From contig DAOTVB010000095.1 in the NCBI GenBank assembly GCA_034436755.1, forward strand, positions 1 through 64,000: DNA of 64,000 nucleotides, given 5' to 3'. Numbering within the stretch: the first letter of the stretch is position 1; the number at the start of each line of letters is the position of its first letter. The notes beneath the pieces are model-generated. The model did no database searches, was not told the DNA's origin, and saw only the letters and a list, made by a program, of their open reading frames with translations. Origin of the DNA: CAKZQX01 sp034436755. GTDB lineage: Bacteria > Chloroflexota > Chloroflexia > Chloroflexales > Chloroflexaceae. Shown here piece by piece: positions 16,928-24,963 of this stretch. The translations under genes were made by a program, and so were the position numbers.

Positions 16928-18397
16928 CTACTCGAAGAACTCGTTGTAGTCGGCCAGTTCCTGGTTGGCCTGCTCGGCGGCCTCGTCCAGGGCTTCCTGC
17001 GGCGTCAGGCCATCGTCGAGGACGCGGCTGTAGCTCTCAACGATGATGCGGCGGATGGCCGGGAAGGGCCCGGCACGCCCACCCAGAACGGCGTAGTTTG
17101 ACTCGCCGCTGTCCAGGGTGGTGTTGGTGGTGTTCAACTGCTCGATAGCCGTGCGGAAGTTGGGGTTCTCCTCCCAGAACTGCTCCAGATCCGGGTTGTC
17201 CATCAGATCGGTGCGCACGGGGAAGTAGCCGGTGCCGGTGTGCCAGGTGATCTGCTGCTCGGGCTCGGCCATAAACTTCATAAACTCCCAGGCCGCCGCC
17301 TGCTCTTCCGGGGTGCCGGTGTCGATCAGCCAGAGCGCCGCGCCACCGATAATCACGCCGTTGCGTTCGCTGTTGTCGGTATGCGGAATAAAGGCGGTCC
17401 CTACCTCAAAGTCACTATTCTCGATAATCGCCACATCCGAAGTAGAGTCGATCATCATCGCGGCCTGGCCGGTGGTGAAGGTGCTGTCGGTATCGGTCCA
17501 GGTGTTGCCCAGGTTGGGCGAGTAGTCATTCTGGATCAGGTCGGTCAGGAAGGTGAAGACCTCCACACCCTCATTCTGGTTGAAGACCACCTCGCCGGCA
17601 CGCCCGGTGCGCCCGTTATTCTCGTTGAAGTAGAGGCCGCCGCTGTTTGCCAGCATCTGCTCAAAGTACCAGCCAACCTGCCCGAAGGTGAAGCAGTACT
17701 GGGGCGCATTCTCCGCCGCCAGGATCTGGTCGCAGGTGGCAGTCAGGTCACTGAAGGTCCAGTCGGGGGGCGGTGGTTCGACCCCGGCTTCCGCCAGCAT
17801 GTCGGCGTTGTAGTAGATCAGCGGGGTGCTGCTATTAAAGGCCAACGCCAGCATGCCGTTCTCGTCCGAGTAATAGTCGCGCACGGCAGGCACAAACATG
17901 CCGGCGTCATAGTTGTCCTGCTCCATCAACTCATACACCGGAATGATCCGCTCGGTGTCAATCATGGTCTGGGTCGCCAGGTCAAAGTTCTGCACGATAT
18001 GTGGCTCGGTGCCGGCATCAAAGGCAGCCAGCAACGCATTGTAGGTGTCGTCGTAGGTGCCCTGGAAGACCGCATTCACAACAATGGCATCCTGGCTGTC
18101 GTTAAAGCGCACCACCAGTTCATCCACCAGTTCACCCAGTTCGCCACCCATCGCATGCCAGAACTCCAGCGTGATCGCATCACCCGCGTCGGCAACAGTC
18201 GCCTCCGGGGCTTCTTCTTCCTCAATCGGCGTCTCGTCGGCGGCCTCGGTTGCCACAACCTCGCCCGCCTCCTCTTGCATTTCTGTCGGCTCTTCTTCGG
18301 GAGCCTCGGCCGCAGGTGCGCCGCCACACGCGGCCAGAATCAGCATCAGGACCAGCAGCAGGGCCAGGGGCGTCCATCGGGGTGTCTGTCTCATCAT
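16928..18397 (-). CDS. ABC transporter sugar-binding lipoprotein (UgpB/MalE class)
   Basis: 489 residues. The lipoprotein signal ends L-M-L-I-L-A-A-C, so the protein is anchored by a lipidated Cys at about 24. A Glu/Ala-rich linker (to about 65) leads into a family 1 solute-binding fold: I-T-L-E-F-W-H-A-M-G-G near 75, then G-T-Y-D-D-T-Y-N-A-L-L-A-A near 105, both typical of UgpB-like proteins for glycerol-phosphate or oligosaccharides. It captures the substrate outside the membrane and delivers it to the two permeases encoded just upstream. ATG 18397 has GGAGGAG about 10 nt before it. Confidence 0.93.
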   Translation of the reverse strand: MMRQTPRWTPLALLLVLMLILAACGGAPAAEAPEEEPTEMQEEAGEVVATEAADETPIEEEEAPEATVADAGDAITLEFWHAMGGELGELVDELVVRFNDSQDAIVVNAVFQGTYDDTYNALLAAFDAGTEPHIVQNFDLATQTMIDTERIIPVYELMEQDNYDAGMFVPAVRDYYSDENGMLALAFNSSTPLIYYNADMLAEAGVEPPPPDWTFSDLTATCDQILAAENAPQYCFTFGQVGWYFEQMLANSGGLYFNENNGRTGRAGEVVFNQNEGVEVFTFLTDLIQNDYSPNLGNTWTDTDSTFTTGQAAMMIDSTSDVAIIENSDFEVGTAFIPHTDNSERNGVIIGGAALWLIDTGTPEEQAAAWEFMKFMAEPEQQITWHTGTGYFPVRTDLMDNPDLEQFWEENPNFRTAIEQLNTTNTTLDSGESNYAVLGGRAGPFPAIRRIIVESYSRVLDDGLTPQEALDEAAEQANQELADYNEFFE

Positions 18398-18420
18398 GGG
18401 TTCTACTCCTCCTTCAGATA

Positions 18421-18515
18421 ACAAGTCACAGGTGATAGGTGACAGGTGACAGGTTCAACATTCCAGGTTCCAGGTTTCAAGGGTTCCCTTCTCGGTTCTC
18501 AGTTCTCGGTTCTTT
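18421..18515. repeat. Short-period repeats between permease and binding-protein genes
   Basis: GGTGATAGGTGACAGGTGAC, then CCAGGTTCCAGGTTTC and GGTTCTCAGTTCTCGGTTC, each with a 7-bp period. They separate two genes of the same operon and are of the same type as the arrays near 8850, 23750 and 36970. Confidence 0.6.
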
Positions 18516-18519
18516 TTCA

Positions 18520-19392
18520 TCACTTCATTCCCGTCATAGCGATACTCTCGACCAGTTGCTTCTGCGCGATCAGAAAGGCAATCAGCGTGGGCACAATCGC
18601 GATGACCGCGCCCGCCATCACCGCGCCCCAGTCGGCTCCGCGCTCGATATTGGTCATAAAAAAGCGGATGCCGATCTGGATCGTGCGCATCTCAACAGCG
18701 TCGGTTATCAGTAGCGGCCAGAGGTACTGATTCCAGGCGCTCAGAAATGCGAAAATCCCAAATGCGCCGATTGGCCCCGCGCTGAGCGGTACCAGCACCT
18801 GCCAGAGGTAGCGCCAATTGCTGGCCCCATCGATCCTGGCGGCGTCGTGTAGTTCGCTCGGCACCGCCAGGAAAAACTGGCGTAGCATAAACACCCCGAA
18901 GGCGCTGGCGAGAAACGGCACCGTCAACCCGGCGTAGGTGTTAGCCCAGCCCAACCCGCTGACCAGTTGAAAGTTGGGAATAACCGTCAGCTCAAACGGG
19001 ATCATCAGGCTGCCCAGCAGCAGCGGGAACAAAATATTGCGACCGGGAACTTTCAGCACGGCGAAGGCATACGCGGCGAGAATGCTACAAAATACCTGCC
19101 CGATGGTGATAATCCCCGACTGGATAAAGCTGTTGAGCAGGAAGCGCCCAAACGGATTTGCGTTGAAGGCGGTCACATAGTTGCGCAGGGTCCAGTTTTC
19201 TTCCGGGCCGGGAAACAGCCGGGGTGGGTAGGTGATCACACTCTCGGGTGGTTTGAAGCTGGTAAAGACCGCCACAACAATCGGCAGCGCGATAATCAGG
19301 CCAATCCCGATCAGCAACCCTTGCAGCAGCAGTTCATCCCAGCGGATCCGCCAGCGCCGACGGGGAACAGGCAGGGAGCGTTCAACTCTCAC
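18520..19392 (-). CDS. Carbohydrate ABC transporter permease (UgpE/MalG type)
   Basis: 290 residues with six predicted membrane segments, the first at about 25-48. The EAA loop that docks the ATPase reads D-A-A-R-I-D-G-A-S-N-W-R-Y-L-W-Q-V-L-V-P (about 188-207). It forms the channel together with the product of the upstream gene. Its ATG overlaps the stop codon of that gene by 4 nt (ATGA). No ATPase gene is in the operon, so a shared MsmX/UgpC-like ATPase encoded elsewhere is likely. Confidence 0.94.
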   Translation of the reverse strand: MRVERSLPVPRRRWRIRWDELLLQGLLIGIGLIIALPIVVAVFTSFKPPESVITYPPRLFPGPEENWTLRNYVTAFNANPFGRFLLNSFIQSGIITIGQVFCSILAAYAFAVLKVPGRNILFPLLLGSLMIPFELTVIPNFQLVSGLGWANTYAGLTVPFLASAFGVFMLRQFFLAVPSELHDAARIDGASNWRYLWQVLVPLSAGPIGAFGIFAFLSAWNQYLWPLLITDAVEMRTIQIGIRFFMTNIERGADWGAVMAGAVIAIVPTLIAFLIAQKQLVESIAMTGMK

Positions 19393-20333
19393 TGGTAATG
19401 CACCTTTTTATTCAGGAAGCGGAACTGAAAATATGAGATCAGCACCACCATCAGCGCCAGCAGATAAGCCTGCGCTGAGGCGATTCCGCGCTGCGGCGTG
19501 CCCACAAAGGCATCGTAATAGATCGAGTAGACCATCGTTGTGGTGGCCGAGCCGGGGCCGCCCTCGGTCAGCACATGGATCTGCGCAAAGGACTCAAAGC
19601 TATGGATAACATTGATAATCAGCAAGAAGAAGAGCGTGGGTGAGAGCAGCGGCAGAGTGATATGCAGAAAGCGGCGCAGGGCATTTGCACCATCGACCCG
19701 GGCGGCGTCGTAGTAGGTCTGGTCAATATTCTGCACCCCGGCCAGCGCAATAATCACATTAAAGCCCAGTTCCTTCCAGACTGTCGTGATAATAATCGCC
19801 ACCAGTGCCCATTCCTTAGAACTTAACCAGTCGGGGCCGTTAATCCCGATCAGGCTCAGCCAGTAGTTGATGTAACCCACCACCGGGTGGTAGAGCCAGC
19901 GGAAGAGCACACCCGCGACGGCGGTGCTGATCACGACTGGCACAAAGATCAGCAGGCGGTGCAGACTACGCAGATGGCGCACCGGGTAGGCCAGCGCGAC
20001 CGCCAGCAGCACCGCCAGCAGCAGGCTGGTCGGTACCACCCCCAGGGTAAACAGCAGCGTGACCCAGATAGTATTCCAATACTCAGGATTGGTCAGCAGG
20101 CGCACATAGTTTTCTAAACCGACAAAGATCTGGCGACTCCCAAACGGAGCCGTGCGGTTCAGGCTCAGGGTGAAGGAAGTGAAGACGGGTAGAAAGACGA
20201 AGATGCCCAGGATGATCAGGGTGGGGGCCAGATAGAGATACCCCTCAACTGCCATCTTGAAACTATTCCACCGACGGGTACCGGCACGTACGTGCGCACC
20301 GGACGACGACTCCTGCAGCGTCGTTTCTTTCAT
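19389..20333 (-). CDS. Carbohydrate ABC transporter permease (UgpA/MalF type)
   Basis: 314 residues. A cytoplasmic N-terminus of about 28 residues is followed by six membrane segments. The EAA loop reads Y-D-A-A-R-V-D-G-A-N-A-L-R-R-F-L-H-I-T-L-P (about 209-229). It is the first gene of a leftward operon permease-permease-binding lipoprotein, likely importing a sugar or glycerol-3-phosphate-like compound. Only a weak GAGAAA precedes the ATG at 20333. Confidence 0.94.
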   Translation of the reverse strand: MKETTLQESSSGAHVRAGTRRWNSFKMAVEGYLYLAPTLIILGIFVFLPVFTSFTLSLNRTAPFGSRQIFVGLENYVRLLTNPEYWNTIWVTLLFTLGVVPTSLLLAVLLAVALAYPVRHLRSLHRLLIFVPVVISTAVAGVLFRWLYHPVVGYINYWLSLIGINGPDWLSSKEWALVAIIITTVWKELGFNVIIALAGVQNIDQTYYDAARVDGANALRRFLHITLPLLSPTLFFLLIINVIHSFESFAQIHVLTEGGPGSATTTMVYSIYYDAFVGTPQRGIASAQAYLLALMVVLISYFQFRFLNKKVHYQ

Positions 20334-20445
20334 GCGTATATGTTTCTCGTACCACTATGGGGAGATAATATCAAAACAACTCCTATCGTACGTGATAGAA
20401 GCTGTTTGGAAGTTATGCAGATGTAAAGATCTTGTTAAACTTTTG

Positions 20446-21669
20446 TTATGAGCTTTGCCTGAGCCGCGCAATATCCTCGCGCCAGGCAATCGCCAGCGGG
20501 TCGCTGGCCGGGTCGCCATTGTCGCGGGCCAGATGCCACTTGCGGAAGGCCAGTTCGGTCTGGGCATTGGTAATCTGCCGGATGCGCCGTCCACCCCGGC
20601 GGGCCAGCGCATGCGTCCCCAGGAGCGGAATGGTGCCCTGGATCGAGGTGTATTCCTCCGGCAGCACGGTCACGCCATCAACCTCGTCGGCCAGGTATTC
20701 CCGCAGCACCTTACGCTCCCAGCGCGAACTGAGCACCAGCAGAACAATAAACAGCAGATAGGGGCCGCTCTGGATCAGCAGATGCATCAGGGCGGCGGCC
20801 AACCAGAGCGCCGGCACCGACACGCTGGTCTCAACCGACATATCGTAGCCCATCATTGCCAGAAAGATCACCAGCACAAAAATACCCACCGAGTTGTTCA
20901 GCGCATGCCCGATCAGTGCCACCAGGTAGCCGCCAATCGGGGCGACATAGTGCAGCCAGCGGCGGGAGGTCTGGCGAGCCAGCCCCAGCCCCGCGCCCAC
21001 CAGCGCACTCCAGAGCAGATGCCCATTCAGCCCCAGGAACACGAAGCGGGTGGCAAACTGCTCACCAATCGGCGCAGTGCCCGTCTCCAGATAGCCATTC
21101 ATCACATAGAGCGCTACCTCGGCAATATTAAAACCCAGGCCCACCAGCGCCCCGTAGATCAGGCCGTCACGCAGGTTGTCGAACTCGGCCCGCGCAAACC
21201 AGAAGAGCAGCAGCACCCCCAACCCCTTGGCGGCCTCCTCAACCGGGGGCGCCACCAGCGCGGCCGCCAGCAGTTCCCCAATGACCATGCTGTCGTCCAT
21301 GGCACCGGCCAACTCAAGTCCCAGTGCGATAAAGCCAAAACCCAGCGCATTGAACAGCGCTGACAGCCCGGTACTGATAACCGCGCCCCAGGCGATTGCG
21401 CCGCCAAACAACCAGACCGACTCACGCTCACGCCGATCCAGCACCCAGAGGAAGAGCAGCACCGGCAGCGAGGCCAGCGTCGCCAGCAGCGCCGTGCCCA
21501 CAAACAGACTGCTGGCCGGCAGCGGCGCGATAATCCAGAGGGTCAGATGGCCCAGGAACGCCAGTCCCAGCAGGAAGAGCATCGCCCCCAGAAACAGGCA
21601 GCCAACCAGCGGTCGCTTCAGCGGTGAACCCACCAGCGCCCGCCCGACGGAGTGGGAAGGTACGGCCAT
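20446..21669 (-). CDS. PrsW-family intramembrane metalloprotease
   Basis: 407 residues with eight or more membrane segments. The family motif E144-E145-A-A-K148 lies in one segment; further conserved polar residues are in F-N-I-A-E-V-A-L-Y and G-H-L-L-W-S-A and in the H-A-L-N-N-S segment, together resembling the metal ligands of PrsW. PrsW of Bacillus cleaves the anti-sigma factor RsiW; the target here is unknown. The C-terminal 90 residues are soluble. The start at 21669 has GAAAGGA upstream; the reading frame extends further but overlaps the neighbouring aminotransferase gene. Confidence 0.85.
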   Translation of the reverse strand: MAVPSHSVGRALVGSPLKRPLVGCLFLGAMLFLLGLAFLGHLTLWIIAPLPASSLFVGTALLATLASLPVLLFLWVLDRRERESVWLFGGAIAWGAVISTGLSALFNALGFGFIALGLELAGAMDDSMVIGELLAAALVAPPVEEAAKGLGVLLLFWFARAEFDNLRDGLIYGALVGLGFNIAEVALYVMNGYLETGTAPIGEQFATRFVFLGLNGHLLWSALVGAGLGLARQTSRRWLHYVAPIGGYLVALIGHALNNSVGIFVLVIFLAMMGYDMSVETSVSVPALWLAAALMHLLIQSGPYLLFIVLLVLSSRWERKVLREYLADEVDGVTVLPEEYTSIQGTIPLLGTHALARRGGRRIRQITNAQTELAFRKWHLARDNGDPASDPLAIAWREDIARLRQSS

Positions 21670-21706
21670 GGATCTCGATCCTTTCTTACAGCGATGTGTC
21701 TGGCAC

Positions 21707-22846
21707 TTAACGCGGCCCCAGCAACTCACCTACACGCAGTACCTCTTCCACAGTGTTGTAGAAGTGGGGCGCAACCCGGACACCTGTACCCCGGGGAGTG
21801 ACAACTACGCCCGCCTCGTTGATGCGCCGGCAGGTTGCTGCCGCATCCGGTGTCTCAATCACAATAATCCCGCTGCGCTGTTCGGGGGCGGTGTCGGCGG
21901 CCAGTTCGTAACCGCGCTCCGTCAGATCATTGATCAGGGCATCGATCAACCCCTGCACCTGCCGGCTGACCCGCTCAATGCCCACCTCCTGCAGCAGGCC
22001 GATTGCCGTGTTGAGCGCAACCACTCCCATCCAGTTGATCGTCCCGATATGGAAGCGCTCGGCACTCTGTGGGAAGGTAAGATTGTAGTCGAGGAAGTTA
22101 AAGAAATCGACCACGCTGGATGCACCGACATAGGCACCGGGGGTCAACTCGTCCAGGATCTCGCGGCGGCAGTAGAGGAAGCCGCTCCCGGGGGCTGCCA
22201 TCAACCATTTATGCGAGCCGGCCGCCAGAAAGTCGATATGGCACGCCTGAACATCCATCGGTAACACGCCCAGCGACTGGATCGCATCCACCACAAAATA
22301 GATGCCCCGTTCCCGGCAGAGCCGCCCCACCGCCGCGATATCATTGCGAAAGCCGGTCGCAAACATCACGGTGCTGAGCGCAATCACCCGGGTGCGGCGG
22401 TCAATGCGCTGCTCCAGCAGGTTTATATCCAGGCCGCCCGCACGTTGCGGCACAAACTTGATCAGCACGCCCCGGTAAGCCAGATTCATCCAGGGATAAA
22501 TATTCGCCGGGTAGTCGCCATCCAGCACCAGCACATTATCGCCGGGATCGAGCGGCAGACTCTGCGCGGCGGTGTTAATGCCGGTAGCGGTATTAGGCAT
22601 CAGCGCAATTTCGTCAATCGTCTGCGCATTGATCAGGTCGGCAATCTGCCGGCGGGTCTGTTGGGAAAGGTCCAGGATCTGGGGAAAGAACCCGATGGGC
22701 GACTCATGCTGCGCCTGCTGTAGATGGGCCTGGACCGCTTCGGCGACGGGGCGACTCATCGGCGAGGTGGCGGCATGGCTGAGAAAGGCGCAGGTTTCGG
22801 TAATCGGGAAGAGCGCGCGATAGTGCGCAAGATCGGCAAGGGACAT
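21707..22846 (-). CDS. Class V aminotransferase (cysteine-desulfurase/isopenicillin-epimerase-like, PLP enzyme)
   Basis: 379 residues. The PLP lysine is K213 in G-S-H-K-W-L. Upstream are N-T-A-T-G-I-N near 86 and D-A-I-Q-S-L-G near 190, the cofactor phosphate and ring contacts. Class V enzymes include cysteine desulfurases, selenocysteine lyases and kynureninases. No sulfur-relay partner gene adjoins it, and no active-site Cys loop typical of IscS or SufS is obvious, so the substrate is open. It lies between the PrsW-type gene (37 nt downstream) and a hydrolase gene (26 nt upstream), in one leftward run. Confidence 0.88.
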   Translation of the reverse strand: MSLADLAHYRALFPITETCAFLSHAATSPMSRPVAEAVQAHLQQAQHESPIGFFPQILDLSQQTRRQIADLINAQTIDEIALMPNTATGINTAAQSLPLDPGDNVLVLDGDYPANIYPWMNLAYRGVLIKFVPQRAGGLDINLLEQRIDRRTRVIALSTVMFATGFRNDIAAVGRLCRERGIYFVVDAIQSLGVLPMDVQACHIDFLAAGSHKWLMAAPGSGFLYCRREILDELTPGAYVGASSVVDFFNFLDYNLTFPQSAERFHIGTINWMGVVALNTAIGLLQEVGIERVSRQVQGLIDALINDLTERGYELAADTAPEQRSGIIVIETPDAAATCRRINEAGVVVTPRGTGVRVAPHFYNTVEEVLRVGELLGPR

Positions 22847-22872
22847 AACTGCCTCCGTGTGGGTCGTATCGT

Positions 22873-23709
22873 TTACATGACATCTTCAAGAAAATCACAC
22901 AGCAACTGGTTATACGCCACGGGTTGTTCGATCATCGGCAGATGTCCACACTCCTCCAGCCAGGTCAGGTGCGCATTCGGGATTAACCGGGCCAGAACCG
23001 GCGTGCCTGCCGTCGGCATAATCGCGTCCTGACGCGCACCAATGATCAGAGTCGGCGTGGTCACCTGCGGCAACATGGTATTGTACACCGGATCACCCGC
23101 ACTCGCGGCACTCTCCAGTGCCGTGCGCCGGTCCATGCGCAGGAAATCGGCAAAATGTTCCCGCAGGAGTGCATTATCGTCCGGCACCCGGTAGAAGAAG
23201 CGCCGCGCCGGCATCCGATAGATCAGCCGTTGCCGCTCCATCCAGGGACGGCGCAGCATAATCGGCAGCGCCAGAATGCGGTGGACCCGCTGGACAAAGC
23301 GGCGTTCGCGCTCATCGCGGTAGGTACTGCTGCAGGTCAGAATCAGCCGCCGGACACGGTGGGGCCAGCCGTGCGCCACAAAGACGGCCACGCTGCTGGA
23401 AAACGAGTGCCCGTTGAGATCAAACTGATCTATCCCCAGCGCATCGGCGAACTCGATCACCAGCCGCGCCAGCCGTTCAGCACCGGCCGCCTCCGACAGG
23501 GGTGGTGACATGCCGAAGCCGGGCAGATCGGGGGCATACATGTGGCGCACCCCGGCAAGCGCATCCAGCGTCGATTGCCAGTAACGGGAGGAACCACCCC
23601 AGCCGTGTAGCAGCAACAGCGGTGGACCCTGCCCGGCCCGCCGATAGCAGACCGGCCCGCCGGCAAGAAGAATCTGATGCATTATGGAAATCTGACTGTG
23701 GGTTTGCAT
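22873..23709 (-). CDS. Alpha/beta-fold hydrolase
   Basis: 278 residues from ATG 23709 (269 from ATG 23682). It has a typical fold: L-L-L-H-G-W-G-G-S-S near the N-terminus, D-L-P-G-F-G-M-S, nucleophile elbow L-N-G-H-S-F-S-S-S, and the His in E-E-C-G-H-L-P near the C-terminus. The substrate is unknown. The open frame continues upstream through heptamer repeats, which I regard as non-coding. A TATAAT on the minus strand about 20 nt upstream of 23709 supports a start there or at 23682. Confidence 0.86.
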   Translation of the reverse strand: MQTHSQISIMHQILLAGGPVCYRRAGQGPPLLLLHGWGGSSRYWQSTLDALAGVRHMYAPDLPGFGMSPPLSEAAGAERLARLVIEFADALGIDQFDLNGHSFSSSVAVFVAHGWPHRVRRLILTCSSTYRDERERRFVQRVHRILALPIMLRRPWMERQRLIYRMPARRFFYRVPDDNALLREHFADFLRMDRRTALESAASAGDPVYNTMLPQVTTPTLIIGARQDAIMPTAGTPVLARLIPNAHLTWLEECGHLPMIEQPVAYNQLLCDFLEDVM

Positions 23710-23742
23710 ACGCGTAACTGGGGACATTATACCATACAGAAA

Positions 23743-23846
23743 GAACCGCGAACCGCGAACCGCGAACCAAGAACCGAGAACAAACCGATTGTTCACGAAC
23801 GGGGTATCCGGCACGCTTTGTTCTCCGGTTCTTTGTTCTGTATCGT
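23743..23846. repeat. Inverted pair of heptamer arrays
   Basis: Six heptads of the form GAACCGC/GAACCAA/GAACAAA at 23743-23784. After a ~30-nt spacer, the complementary TTTGTTCTCCGGTTC and TTTGTTCTG follow. The two arms can pair into a long imperfect hairpin. No gene is visible between this and the tRNA operon promoter. Confidence 0.6.
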
Positions 23847-23946
23847 TCCCCGGACGGCGCAGAAACGGCACGTATGTATCCAGTCTGGTGCATCGGCCTT
23901 CCTTGTCAGCGGCAGGCAATTCCAGGGCATGCCAGGGCACGCAGGT

Positions 23947-23975
23947 TTGCAAAGCGGCGCGCGCTGTGGTATCAT
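23947..23975 (+). promoter_or_regulatory. Promoter of the tRNA/HNH operon
   Basis: TTGCAA (23947-23952), 17-nt spacer, TATCAT (23970-23975), 14 nt before the first tRNA base. It would now drive the truncated tRNA, the HNH gene and the three tRNA genes as one transcript. Confidence 0.55.
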
Positions 23976-23989
23976 TCGGCAGTACATAC

Positions 23990-24026
23990 AGGCGGGTAGC
24001 TCAATTGGCAGAGCAGCGCTCTGGTA
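23990..24026 (+). pseudogene. 5' half of a tRNA gene, probably tRNA-Thr(GGU)
   Basis: AGGCGGG acceptor strand, T8-A9, then a canonical D arm (GCTC AATTGGCA GAGC), A26, the first anticodon-stem strand GCGCT and loop CTGGTA. The bases at 34-36 are GGT, so the anticodon would be GGU (Thr). After position 37 the sequence stops matching: the expected second stem strand, T arm and CCCGCCT acceptor strand are absent here and I find them nowhere else in the window. The break is inside the anticodon loop, a common target of mobile introns and integrating elements. Confidence 0.65.
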
Positions 24027-24053
24027 TGCGTATCTTGCGCGTGCAGCCATTTC

Positions 24054-24482
24054 ATGGAAATTGACGTTATGCCAATGCCAAAGAAAGAGCGTCCGCTCTG
24101 TCTCAACTGCCATAAGCCTACCGCGCGTGCAACACAGAAATTTTGTAGCAATCGTTGTCAGGCAGAGTTGACATACAGGCAGTGGGTTGAAGACTGGCTA
24201 ACGGGAAGCAAAAGCGGTCTGCGCGGGAATGTCGCAACATCTAAGTTCATCCGTAGATACTTGCGCGAAACTCACGGTGAACAGTGTGCGCTTTGTGGTT
24301 GGGCCGAGAAAAATATGTTTACGGGTTTAATACCGTTGCATATTGATCATATAGATGGCAACTATGCTAACAACCGTCCTGAAAATCTCAGATTTTTGTG
24401 TCCTAATTGCCACGCATTAACATCCACATATGGTTCATTAAATCGCGGAAGTGGACGGCCTTTCTTCGTCAGGAAGAAGTAA
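24054..24482 (+). CDS. HNH endonuclease inside a tRNA operon
   Basis: 142 residues from ATG 24054 (137 from ATG 24069). The N-terminus has a small zinc ribbon, C-L-N-C-H-K-P ... K-F-C-S-N-R-C. The HNH core has C-A-L-C-G-W, then P-L-H-I-D-H-I-D-G-N, N-N-R-P-E-N-L-R-F-L-C-P-N-C-H-A, with both zinc Cys pairs and the catalytic His. This is the type of HNH nuclease found in phage introns and as free-standing homing endonucleases. Its AT-rich codon use differs from the neighbouring genes. It starts 27 nt after the broken tRNA and stops 5 nt before tRNA-Trp. No ribosome binding site is clear. Confidence 0.85.
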   Translation: MEIDVMPMPKKERPLCLNCHKPTARATQKFCSNRCQAELTYRQWVEDWLTGSKSGLRGNVATSKFIRRYLRETHGEQCALCGWAEKNMFTGLIPLHIDHIDGNYANNRPENLRFLCPNCHALTSTYGSLNRGSGRPFFVRKK

Positions 24483-24487
24483 TTTTG

Positions 24488-24562
24488 AGGGGTGTCGGTT
24501 AATTGGCAAACCACTGGTCTCCAAAACCAGGACTCAGGGTTCGAGTCCCTGCACCCCTGCCA
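24488..24562 (+). tRNA. tRNA-Trp (anticodon CCA)
   Basis: A full cloverleaf: acceptor AGGGGTG/CACCCCT, anticodon stem CTGGT/ACCAG with loop CTCCAAA, T arm CAGGG TTCGAGT CCCTG, discriminator G and an encoded CCA end. Confidence 0.95.
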
Positions 24563-24584
24563 ATATCAGTATACATCACGTTGT

Positions 24585-24673
24585 GGAGGAGTGGCCGAGC
24601 GGTTGATGGCAGTGGTCTTGAAAACCACCAGGTGTAAAAAGCCTCGTGGGTTCGAATCCCACCTCCTCCGCCA
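24585..24673 (+). tRNA. tRNA-Ser (anticodon UGA)
   Basis: Acceptor GGAGGAG/CTCCTCC, anticodon stem GTGGT/ACCAC with loop CTTGAAA, the long variable arm of class II tRNAs, T loop TTCGAAT and encoded CCA. Confidence 0.95.
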
Positions 24674-24747
24674 GAGCGATTGGCACGGTTTGGTTTACAG
24701 CGTATGGGTGCAGGTGGTGGTATACTGATAGCGTTGCTTTAGATAAT

Positions 24748-24837
24748 GGGGAGGTCGCATAGTGGCCTAGTGCGGCGGTTTGCTAAACCGCTAGGGGCTC
24801 ACGCCCCTCGAGGGTTCGAATCCCTCCCTCCCCGCCA
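24748..24837 (+). tRNA. tRNA-Ser (anticodon GCU)
   Basis: Acceptor GGGGAGG/CCTCCCC, anticodon stem GCGGT/ACCGC with loop TTGCTAA, long variable arm (GGGGCTCACGCCCC), T loop TTCGAAT and encoded CCA. Confidence 0.95.
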
Positions 24838-24867
24838 GAATACTGCTCGCTCAGGCAGTGCGAAGAA

Positions 24868-24912
24868 CAGACCCCCGGCGGATGCTGGAGCATCCGCCGG
24901 GGGTCTGCTTTT
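24868..24912 (+). terminator. Strong Rho-independent terminator of the tRNA operon
   Basis: A 19-bp perfect stem (24868-24886 with 24889-24907) closed by GG, followed by CTTTT. It sits 31 nt after the last tRNA. Confidence 0.9.
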
Positions 24913-24963
24913 GTCTGAAAAAACAACCTCGTAGTAAGAACAAAAGCACATAGAACAACCATG

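Noticed and set aside
23710..23952. N-terminal extension of the alpha/beta hydrolase at 22873
   Set aside because: It is made of heptamer repeats, and a -10 box sits close to the chosen start.
24027..24487. A group I or II intron in the tRNA with the HNH gene as its internal frame
   Set aside because: Only about 27 nt and 5 nt lie outside the HNH gene, far too little for an intron core, and the 3' tRNA half is absent.
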